DNA from: Neobacillus piezotolerans
GTDB lineage: Bacteria; Bacillota; Bacilli; Bacillales; Cytobacillaceae
NCBI RefSeq assembly: GCF_003362805.1
Contig: NZ_QNQT01000003.1
Coordinates: 248,001 to 312,000 of the forward strand
Length of the DNA: 64,000 nt
Direction of reading: 5' to 3'
The translations under genes and the position numbers were made by a program. Below are positions 57,471-64,000 of this stretch, one piece after another. The notes under the pieces are model-generated. The model did no database searches. It was not told where the DNA came from and saw only the letters and a list, made by a program, of their open reading frames with translations. Numbering within the stretch: the first letter of the stretch is position 1; each line of letters starts with the position of its first letter.

Positions 57471-58763
57471 TTATTTAATTTCGTTTTCCAACTGCTTTTG
57501 GGCGCTTTTCAAAGTCGCTTCAACTGATTTATTTTCCAACAGAATAGCGGCCTGTGCGTCACTTGTCACTTTGCTCGCCTTCGCAAGATTTTCGTTCACA
57601 TAAACTGTTGGCACCTGGTCTACAATATCAGCAAATTTTTTGAAGATCGGGCTGTTGTTGAAGTACTCGTTGTTTTCCGTGAATTGCGGCGCGTCATATG
57701 TGTCCTTCAAAGATGGGAACAGACCATATTTTTCAAACCCTAGAAGCTGCGCGTCTTTGTCAGTTGTAAAGAAATCCACGAATGCATAGGCGGCAGCCTG
57801 GTTTTTGGTTGACGCTGGAATCAATAACGAGGAGCCCCCCACGTTTGCATATCGGGTTCCGCCTTCTTTAAAGCCTGGAAGATAAAATACATCCCATTGC
57901 CCTTTCAAATCCGGCGCCTGGTCCATGATCGTTCCGGCATACCAAACTCCGTATGGTACGGTCGCTACTGATCCGTTTACTGTCGCCGTAACAATCCCAT
58001 CCCAGCCATTGTTTTGCAGGACCAATCCCTTGTCATACATTTCCTTGATCAGCTTCATTGCCCTAATTGCCTCAGGAGATTGCAAATTGACTGTATTGTC
58101 TTCGTTAAAATAGGACTTGCCCTGCTGCTGCATCATCATCGCAAACACGCCATCATAATTCGGAACATCGATTGGCAGCAGCTCGACGCCGGTCGCGGCT
58201 TTAATTTTCTCGCCAGCGGCAATATAATCCTCCCATGTTTCGATGGAATTTGGATCAACATTCGCCTGTTTGAAAAGGTCGACACGATAGAACACACCAG
58301 CCGGGCCGATATCCCAAGGGGCGGCAATGAGGTTTCCATCCTGATCTTTGACAGACGCTATTTTCGCTTCATTAAATAAATCTTTATGTTTGTCGTAGCC
58401 AAGCTCACCTAAATTGAGAAATCCTTGTGGAAACTGATGAACATACCCCGGAATCCGCTCATCTTCCATTAAAACAACATCCGGGAGGCCGGAACCGCGC
58501 GCTGCGAGGCCAACTGTTAACTTTGAGTAGAGATCCCCGCTATTAAAATCCTCTACTTTCACTTTTACATCAGGATATTTTTCCTGGAAGCTCTTAACCG
58601 ATGCTTCCAGTGTCGCGGCAGCTACATCCCAGCCCCAAACGGTAATGATGCCTTTCGGATTTTTGCTGTCGGCGGATGCACCTTCATCGCCGCTTGATTT
58701 ATTGGAACAGGCTGCAAGCAGAAGCAAAAGCATGACTAGCATAATGGACATGTACTTTTTCAT
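57471..58763 (-). CDS. Sugar ABC transporter substrate-binding lipoprotein
   Basis: The 430-residue protein has a lipoprotein signal with lipobox LAAC (Cys19) and the family-1 solute-binding fold (GIITVWGWDVAAATLEASVK; EKYPDVKVKVEDFNSGDLYS). It captures the sugar outside the membrane and delivers it to the two permeases. It is the first gene of the operon; GGGGAATG precedes the start. The upstream gap 58764-58857 has no regulator gene and no convincing cre site. Confidence 0.9.
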   Translation of the reverse strand: MKKYMSIMLVMLLLLLAACSNKSSGDEGASADSKNPKGIITVWGWDVAAATLEASVKSFQEKYPDVKVKVEDFNSGDLYSKLTVGLAARGSGLPDVVLMEDERIPGYVHQFPQGFLNLGELGYDKHKDLFNEAKIASVKDQDGNLIAAPWDIGPAGVFYRVDLFKQANVDPNSIETWEDYIAAGEKIKAATGVELLPIDVPNYDGVFAMMMQQQGKSYFNEDNTVNLQSPEAIRAMKLIKEMYDKGLVLQNNGWDGIVTATVNGSVATVPYGVWYAGTIMDQAPDLKGQWDVFYLPGFKEGGTRYANVGGSSLLIPASTKNQAAAYAFVDFFTTDKDAQLLGFEKYGLFPSLKDTYDAPQFTENNEYFNNSPIFKKFADIVDQVPTVYVNENLAKASKVTSDAQAAILLENKSVEATLKSAQKQLENEIK

Positions 58764-58857
58764 CTTTCATTCCCCATTCTCGTAATGTTTTTTTGTTTTT
58801 TTAAAAAAAAGTAACAGATTCCGCTTTTTGTTTTTGTTCTTCACAGAATTAATGTGT

Positions 58858-58988
58858 TGATTTACGCTTCAGGCGCTTCGCTTTCCGCGGGCAGTCCGGG
58901 AGCCTCCTCGGCGAAACCCATGCCTGCGGGGTCTCCCCTGGCCAGCTTTTCCCGCAGGAGTCTTCGCGCCTTTCGCTCCAATCAACTT
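58858..58988. repeat. GC-rich Bacillaceae dispersed repeat, compact copy
   Basis: TTGATTTACGCTTCAGGCGC at one end and GCGCCTTTCGCTCCAATCAA at the other enclose an imperfect long palindrome with GGAGCCTCCTCGGCG and GGGGTCTCCCC. This is the typical form of a repeat common in Bacillaceae. It separates the GcvPB-like gene from the lactose operon. Confidence 0.7.
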
Positions 58989-59047
58989 ATTAAAAAAACT
59001 TCTATAAAACTAGCACTTATAAAGAAGAACTTGTTTTAATCTAGCAT

Positions 59048-60652
59048 CTAAACCTTCTCCGATGCTTGTGTTTTTTTCAGATAAGAACGCCAGGTGATGG
59101 CCCATTTTTCTGGGTTATCGAAATCGTCATGGTCTTTGATAAGATGATTCGTGCTGTTGTGCGGCGCGGACTTGACGATTTCCGGATTGGTATAGGCTTC
59201 TTCGGAAATATGGGTCAAGGATGCGATATACTCATCCAGGTCTGCCTTTGATGGCGTTTCCGTCGGTTCGAGCGTGAACGGCTCCGGCACGACATATGGA
59301 TGATGGCTCGTCCAATAATGATGGGCGAAGTCAGCCATCCGGCGCGAAACGTCATCCGTATCCACCCCAGTGTCTTTCTTAAGCTGTTCCCAGCTGTAGC
59401 GAACCTGCTCCAACCGTTGCCCTTTGATATATGGCGCGCTCGCTCCCTTAATTTTCAGCACCTTATGGTACAAATAATTATTGTTAAGCACGGCAACCTG
59501 AGCGACATCCTTCAGTCCTTCCGGCCCAAGGGCACGAATCCAGGCATACGCACGAAGGACGTGCTGCGGAACGCCCTGGAAGGAACGGACCTTGCCGATG
59601 CTGTGCTTCATATTATCATTCAGCACATACTGGTCGCCGTCTTTTTCGACAATCGGCCCCGGCAAAAATTCCTTCAGCCTGTCAACCACGCCGAGCGCTC
59701 CAGTCGCCGGGCCTCCGCACGCATGCGGCGTCGAAAAGGTTTTGTGGAGGTTCATGAAGCACATATCAAACCCGGCTTCCTTCGCACGTGTAATTCCTAG
59801 AAGCCCGTTCGCATTCGCCTGGTCATAATAGCAAATTCCGCCCGCTTCATGGACAATCCGTGTAAATTCCTTAATCCGCGGGTTATAAATTCCGGTATCT
59901 TCAGGGTTTGCCACGACAAATCCTGCTGTCCGTTCGGAAACGGCCGCTTTCAGCTTCTCAAGATCAGGGAACCCGTCCTCGTCCGGATAAAGCGTAATGA
60001 TTTTATAACCTTTTACGGCTGCAGTAGCCGCTTGTGAAGGATGGGAAAAAATCGTCGTGATGATTTCATCGCGCTGGTCAGCCTCGCCATTCGCTTCATG
60101 ATATGCGCGGACGATCGACGCCATCGCGAACAACGCCTGGGTGCCGCTCCCCGGTTGGAACGAGAAGTAGTCCATCCCCGAAACCTCACGCAACGCGAGG
60201 TCCAATTTGTGGGTAATTTCGAGAACTCCTTGGACCGTACTCACATCCTGCAACGGATGAAGCTCGGTCATTTTTGCTGACGCTGCGATTGCCTCATTGA
60301 TTTCCGGCGAGTATTTAATCGTACAGGTGCCCTGGCCAATTTCCACGTTAAACGCAGAGCCCAACACTTCCTGCGATAACCGCAAATAGTGGCGCAATAC
60401 CCGGTTTTGGGAAATTTCCGGGAGATTCGGTTTTCTCTTCCTTACCATTTCTCGAGGAATGAAAGACACCCCGTCACCTACTTTTTCTTCAATTGCGCTT
60501 TCAACCCGCGGCAATTGGACGCCGCGTTCGCCGCTTTGATGAAGTTCAAATATTACGGGCTCATCCCATTTTGCCTGATGGAACTGCCTGACTTTCCCAC
60601 GTTTAATCCTTTCCACGTACACCATCCCTTTCTTTTCGGCTTGTTTATTCAC
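59048..60652 (-). CDS. gcvPB: GcvPB-like PLP protein (divergent glycine dehydrogenase subunit 2)
   Basis: The 534-residue protein aligns with the C-terminal half of glycine decarboxylase P protein. The PLP lysine lies in MNLHKTFSTPHACGGPATGA (about residue 306). Several otherwise near-invariant stretches differ from Bacillus GcvPB: GQGTCTIKYSP for LGSCTMKYNP, IFSHPSQAATAAVKGY for the AHGTNPASA region, and HKTFSTPHACGGP for HKTFTGPHGGGGP. An N-terminal extension of about 40 residues is also unusual; the start is uncertain between GTG 60652 and ATG 60625. The operon lacks gcvT. It may act on a substrate other than glycine. Confidence 0.8.
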   Translation of the reverse strand: MNKQAEKKGMVYVERIKRGKVRQFHQAKWDEPVIFELHQSGERGVQLPRVESAIEEKVGDGVSFIPREMVRKRKPNLPEISQNRVLRHYLRLSQEVLGSAFNVEIGQGTCTIKYSPEINEAIAASAKMTELHPLQDVSTVQGVLEITHKLDLALREVSGMDYFSFQPGSGTQALFAMASIVRAYHEANGEADQRDEIITTIFSHPSQAATAAVKGYKIITLYPDEDGFPDLEKLKAAVSERTAGFVVANPEDTGIYNPRIKEFTRIVHEAGGICYYDQANANGLLGITRAKEAGFDMCFMNLHKTFSTPHACGGPATGALGVVDRLKEFLPGPIVEKDGDQYVLNDNMKHSIGKVRSFQGVPQHVLRAYAWIRALGPEGLKDVAQVAVLNNNYLYHKVLKIKGASAPYIKGQRLEQVRYSWEQLKKDTGVDTDDVSRRMADFAHHYWTSHHPYVVPEPFTLEPTETPSKADLDEYIASLTHISEEAYTNPEIVKSAPHNSTNHLIKDHDDFDNPEKWAITWRSYLKKTQASEKV

Positions 60653-60688
60653 AAGAAGTCTTTAATTGTCTGTGCTAAATAGTCGATA

Positions 60689-62077
60689 TCAGCTCAAGAA
60701 ATCTTTCATCGTCTGGACCAGGCGGTCGATATCAGCCTGTGTATGTATTTCCGTGATGCAGAAAAGCGCGCACTGGCCAAACTCAGGGAATTCTTCCGAT
60801 AAATCCTTCCCTCCGAAAATTCCATTGTCCAGCAAATATTGATTGATTTCCTTGACCGTTTTTCCAGTCCGGTTAAAATCAACCACGAACTCCTTAAAGT
60901 TCGCTGATTCAAAACGGGAGGCGACGACATTCGGGATGTTCCCGATTTCGCCCATCGCGTATTGCGATTTTTGCATGATCGATTTCCCAAGCTCATACAT
61001 GCCATCCGGGCCAAGCAGCGCCAGGTAAACTCCGGCTGTAATCCCCCATAGGGCTGTTTGCGTCCCGACCGATTCCTTTCCTTTTTCCCTTTGCGCAAAG
61101 GATGTCCGGTCGTAAAACACATCGCCAAAGCCGTACTCACCCTCAACAACAGTCGGCGCAATCCCAAATAGCCGTGATGGATATTCCTTAATAAAAGTAA
61201 GATCATCATGTGTTGCAATAAAGCCGGCCTGGCCTCCGCCATAATTCATATGCATGCCAAGCGGCTGCAGGTCGCCGCACACAATATCGGCGCCGTAATG
61301 GCTTGGCGGCTCAAGGACGCCGAGCGAACTTGGGTCGACCCCGACAATCGTAATCGCCCCAACGTTTTTCGCTAGATTGCTAATCTTCTGGCCCTTCGTT
61401 TCGATAAAGCCAAGGTACGATGGATTTTCAAAATAGACTGCCGCGGTATTCTCCGAAAGTTTCGTTTCCAGGTCGCTTAAGCTGATTTGTCCTGAATCTT
61501 CCTCGTAATCTACGAGAATGCATGCAACTTGCGGCGAGCAGTAATTTTCAATAATCTTCAACCGGTCAGGTGAAATGGTTTTCGGAAGCAGCACCTCGGG
61601 CCTTCCGGTAATGCGGTGCGCCATCCGGATCGAAGTCGCCGCAGCCTGCGCCCAATCAAAAGTCGGGACATTCACGACATCCATATCGACCAATTCGGCC
61701 ATCAAGCTTTGATACTCAAACAATGCCTGGAATCGGCCGTGGTCCTCATACGGGTCCCCCGCATAGCCGGTCACAAACTCAGCGCGCTGGTTCACTTCAT
61801 CGCAAACAGCCGGCACAAAATGGTTCCAGCAACCTGCCCCAAGGAAATTCAAATACTCATGGGCTGTTTTATTTTTGTTTAAAATTCCGTCTACATATTT
61901 TCGAAGCTCGTATTCCGGTAGCGCCTCCGGAATATTCATTTTTCCTTTAAAATGCAGTTCCTCCGGGATGCCGACAAAGAGCTCTTCAATCGATTCAACC
62001 CCGATTTCCCTTAGCATTTCCTCCTGCACTTCAGGAACGGTATTCGGTATGTATGGATGTGCTGTTTTTTTCATCAT
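60689..62077 (-). CDS. gcvPA: GcvPA-like protein (divergent glycine dehydrogenase subunit 1)
   Basis: The ATG at 62077 follows AAAGGAGAG; a frame extension to 62122 lacks a site. The protein matches the N-terminal half of P protein (EEMLREIGVESIEELF; YLNFLGAGCWNHFVPAV; ALFEYQSLMAELVDMDV). The RRDKATSNICSNQAL segment of Bacillus GcvPA is replaced by REKGKESVGTQTAL, so substrate handling may differ. It pairs with the downstream GcvPB-like protein in an alpha2beta2 enzyme. The order SDR, GcvPA, GcvPB without gcvT or a glycine riboswitch argues against the housekeeping glycine cleavage role. Confidence 0.82.
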   Translation of the reverse strand: MMKKTAHPYIPNTVPEVQEEMLREIGVESIEELFVGIPEELHFKGKMNIPEALPEYELRKYVDGILNKNKTAHEYLNFLGAGCWNHFVPAVCDEVNQRAEFVTGYAGDPYEDHGRFQALFEYQSLMAELVDMDVVNVPTFDWAQAAATSIRMAHRITGRPEVLLPKTISPDRLKIIENYCSPQVACILVDYEEDSGQISLSDLETKLSENTAAVYFENPSYLGFIETKGQKISNLAKNVGAITIVGVDPSSLGVLEPPSHYGADIVCGDLQPLGMHMNYGGGQAGFIATHDDLTFIKEYPSRLFGIAPTVVEGEYGFGDVFYDRTSFAQREKGKESVGTQTALWGITAGVYLALLGPDGMYELGKSIMQKSQYAMGEIGNIPNVVASRFESANFKEFVVDFNRTGKTVKEINQYLLDNGIFGGKDLSEEFPEFGQCALFCITEIHTQADIDRLVQTMKDFLS

Positions 62078-62099
62078 TTTCTCTCCTTTTACATTTGAT

Positions 62100-62879
62100 T
62101 TAAGCCAAGCCGCCGCCGTCAACTGTCAATACGGTCCCTGTCACCCAGGAAGACATATCGCTTGCCAAAAATAACACGCCTTTTGCAATATCACGCGGCG
62201 TTCCAATTCTCTCCAGCGGCCGTCCAACAGCAGAGGAGGACAGGAACTTAGCTTCATCCAACTGTAACTGCTTAGCTTCGTCCCGTAGAAGAGGCGTGTC
62301 CGTATCACCCGGGCAAACGCAGTTCACACGAATGTTTTGGTTTCCATGGTCGATCGCCATTGCTTTCGTCAAATTCACAACTGCGGCCTTTGCCGCACAA
62401 TAGGAGGCTGCCTGATCGCCGCCTTTTAAGCCCCAGCCTGAACCTGTGTTGACAATGCTGCCCCCGCCGTTTTTCTCCATGATTGGAATCACATATTTTG
62501 ATAGTAAAAAAGCGCCTTTTAGAGAAACATTGATAACCAAATCCCAATCCTCTTCAGTATGCTCAACGACCGTTTTCCTGCGAATCAAACCAGCATTATT
62601 AAATAAAACGTCAATTTTGCCAAATTGCTGCTCAACCTCGGAGGCTGCCCGTTCACAATCCGCCGCCGAAGTAACATCACATTTGAAGAACTCCGCTTTA
62701 TATCCTCTGTCACGCAATTCCTTGGCGGCCTCGCCGCCGCGCTCTTCATTAATATCGAGCACCGCAACGGCTGCTCCCGCCTCGGCAAACAACTCGGCAG
62801 TAGCGAGCCCGATTCCGGAAGCGCCGCCGGTTATCACCGCAACCTTATCTTTGATTCCCAATAGTTCTTCATAATTCAC
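62100..62879 (-). CDS. SDR-family oxidoreductase
   Basis: The 259-residue protein is a classical short-chain dehydrogenase. It has TGGASGIGLA for the nucleotide, NNAG at the active-site wall, the catalytic Ser in NTGSGWGLKGG, YCAAK with Tyr and Lys, and the PGDTDTP loop. An acidic residue after the second strand (LDINEERG) favours NAD. It is the first gene of the sigma-54 operon, with GTG start 62879. It probably oxidises or reduces the substrate before or after the GcvPA/B-like step. Confidence 0.9.
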   Translation of the reverse strand: MNYEELLGIKDKVAVITGGASGIGLATAELFAEAGAAVAVLDINEERGGEAAKELRDRGYKAEFFKCDVTSAADCERAASEVEQQFGKIDVLFNNAGLIRRKTVVEHTEEDWDLVINVSLKGAFLLSKYVIPIMEKNGGGSIVNTGSGWGLKGGDQAASYCAAKAAVVNLTKAMAIDHGNQNIRVNCVCPGDTDTPLLRDEAKQLQLDEAKFLSSSAVGRPLERIGTPRDIAKGVLFLASDMSSWVTGTVLTVDGGGLA

Positions 62880-62940
62880 TGCATTCCCATCCCTTCAAAA
62901 TTTGGTTCGATAGAAAAACCATCTTTCACTTAATTAACCA

Positions 62941-62956
62941 TGCAAGTACCGTGCCA
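62941..62956 (-). promoter_or_regulatory. Sigma-54 promoter of the SDR-gcvPA-gcvPB operon
   Basis: On the minus strand the sequence reads TGGCACGGTACTTGCA, an exact TGGCAC-N5-TTGCA -24/-12 element, 62 bases before the SDR start. The divergent gene at 63285 encodes a sigma-54 activator. Confidence 0.88.
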
Positions 62957-63029
62957 ACTTTTGATTCTTCTGAAAATACTATCAATAAAGCGTTTTCATT
63001 TTCTTTTTCGAGAAAACACTCCTGCCATG

Positions 63030-63063
63030 TGTCAGAAATGACAAATTGCAGTCAGAAGTGACA
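63030..63063. promoter_or_regulatory. Paired dyads, likely activator binding sites
   Basis: TGTCAGAAATGACA (63030-63043, perfect inverted repeat) and AGTCAGAAGTGACA (63050-63063) have centres 20 bases apart, two helical turns. They lie about 75-120 bases upstream of the sigma-54 element, the usual enhancer position. The rest of 62880-63284 is AT-rich promoter DNA. Confidence 0.65.
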
Positions 63064-63284
63064 CTACTAATTTGAATATTAGTAATAATAAGTTAAGATG
63101 ATAGTATATAGATTCCAATAATACTTTGGTGTTGATTTTCGAACTTTTATTATCAACCTATAAACTCGGCTGGCCTTTTTTATTAAAAATAGTACGTGCC
63201 AGACGCTCACTAGTAATCTTCACAAATAACTAGTGAATTCCCCGCCGTTTTTTCTAAAAGATGCAGCCCATTGGAGGATAATGA

Positions 63285-64000
63285 ATGCCGCTATTAAACT
63301 CTATTTCTAAAGTCATCCAGGCCTTTTCAAAATTGCTTCATGTCGAAATTGCTTGCTTTAATCCGAAAGGTGAACTGATTGCCGCGACAGAGGAATATAT
63401 TTTACGGAAAGGGACAAAGGTCCATGTTCCGTTTTTCAACAATTTGTATGGGCACCACATTACATTCCTTCATGAACCAGGCAAAATGCAATCGTGTGTA
63501 GGCTGCCATTTTATCAATCATTGCCCGTCCAAAGCGGAACTCGTTCAGGACATGATCATCAATGGGAAAAAATATGGCTATCTGTCATTCGTCAGTTTCT
63601 CGCCGGAAAACGAAGTCAAACTGATTGAAAATAAACAGTACTATATTGAATGGCTTTCCCGTTTAAAAGAAATCATTATTTCCATTTTGCGGGATACCGA
63701 TGTGTTTAAGGCGGCTGACAATCGCTATTTTGCCTTGGAAAATTATATTTTCGGTAAAAGTAAAGCGCTTACGGATATTCGGAAATTGATAAAGGGTATC
63801 CGCAATAGCACCTCGTCGATTTTAATTACTGGTGAAACCGGTACAGGAAAGAGTTTGCTTGCCCAGTATATTCACGAAATGAGCCTTGTGAGCAAAGGGC
63901 CGTTCGTCGAACTGAACTGCGCTGCCATTCCGGAAAGCTTATTTGAAAGCGAAATATTCGGCTATGAAGAAGGCGCGTTTACGAACGCGAAGAAGAGCGG
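63285..64000 (+). CDS. Sigma-54-dependent transcriptional activator, 5' part (runs off the window)
   Basis: The ATG at 63285 follows GGAGG by seven bases. The visible 238 codons start MPLLNSISKVIQAFSKLLHV. They give a ligand-sensing domain with CVGCHFINHC (a three-Cys cluster near residue 68) and then the AAA+ module: Walker A GETGTGKSLLAQYIH, FVELNCAAIPESLFESEIFG, and the sigma-54 contact loop EEGAFTNAKKSG. The loop reads GAFTNA where GAFTGA is usual. The gene is divergent from the sigma-54 operon it most likely controls. The DNA-binding end lies beyond 64000. Confidence 0.9.
   Translation, partial: MPLLNSISKVIQAFSKLLHVEIACFNPKGELIAATEEYILRKGTKVHVPFFNNLYGHHITFLHEPGKMQSCVGCHFINHCPSKAELVQDMIINGKKYGYLSFVSFSPENEVKLIENKQYYIEWLSRLKEIIISILRDTDVFKAADNRYFALENYIFGKSKALTDIRKLIKGIRNSTSSILITGETGTGKSLLAQYIHEMSLVSKGPFVELNCAAIPESLFESEIFGYEEGAFTNAKKS

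Noticed and set aside
60706..61242. 178-codon ORF on the minus strand within gcvPA
   Set aside because: Shadow frame of a well-supported gene with poor amino acid composition.
62985..63001. cre-like site AATAAAGCGTTTTCATT
   Set aside because: Only the central part matches; one end deviates and it lies between the sigma-54 element and the dyads, so it is not convincing.
63185..63201. Second sigma-54-like element (GTGCCA on the plus strand at 63196)
   Set aside because: The -24 half is present but the -12 GC is missing, reading AAAAT instead of TGCAA.

Overview
The window looks like chromosomal DNA of an endospore-forming member of the Bacillaceae. The reasons are a gerA-type germination operon, a LysM/GH18 spore-hydrolase homologue, strong AGGAGG-type ribosome binding sites with GTG/TTG starts, a two-gene Tat translocase, and several dispersed palindromic repeats of Bacillaceae type. 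The genus cannot be fixed from the sequence alone. No rRNA, tRNA, prophage, IS element or CRISPR array was seen.

Layout. 1-8.4 kb: a broken Ca2+ P-type ATPase, a PfoR/PTS-EIIC-like membrane protein, a PHP phosphatase, two small ORFs, and a phosphate-type module in which a Tat-exported PhoX phosphatase lies divergent to tatA-tatC, with a PhoP-box-like array between them. 8.7-13.8 kb: a sugar-dehydrogenase-like beta-propeller and a three-gene germinant receptor operon. 14.7-21.3 kb: a minus-strand catabolic operon (aldehyde dehydrogenase, 3-hydroxyisobutyrate-dehydrogenase-like reductase, M20 amidohydrolase, DUF3100-type and partner membrane proteins) behind a GAF/PucR regulator. 21.8-28.9 kb: a DMT transporter, YjbQ, a membrane protein, a divergent pair of secreted coiled-coil metallopeptidase paralogues, and the LysM/GH18 protein. 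28.9-29.6 kb: a tandem array of eleven to twelve 52-bp palindromic units.

29.6-51.2 kb is the most unusual region and the best candidate for an undescribed system. Two convergent or adjacent minus-strand operons carry (i) a J-like/TPR/CFI-box protein, a CbbX/SpoVK-like AAA+ ATPase, a GrpE-like protein, an Hsp70, a membrane-anchored TPR protein and a second J-like/TPR membrane protein, and (ii) three tandem dynamin-like GTPases plus a His-rich small protein. The largest GTPase is fused through a transmembrane helix to an apparently extracytoplasmic domain with TcaA/NTF2-like repeats. A SEC-C protein sits between the operons. A NERD protein, a PD-(D/E)XK-like protein with its partner, and a frameshifted ADP-ribosylglycohydrolase flank the cluster. 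I infer an envelope-stress or phage-defence machine in which a dedicated Hsp70 cycle works with membrane-remodelling GTPases; function is not shown by the sequence.

51.7-64 kb: a prolyl-4-hydroxylase-like oxygenase, a lactose/galactoside operon (binding lipoprotein, two permeases, LacZ), and a sigma-54 module. In that module an SDR and divergent GcvPA/GcvPB paralogues are preceded by a perfect TGGCAC-N5-TTGCA promoter, paired upstream dyads and a divergent sigma-54 activator gene that runs off the window end.

Several dispersed repeat families occupy the intergenic spaces and mostly act, I infer, as terminators.
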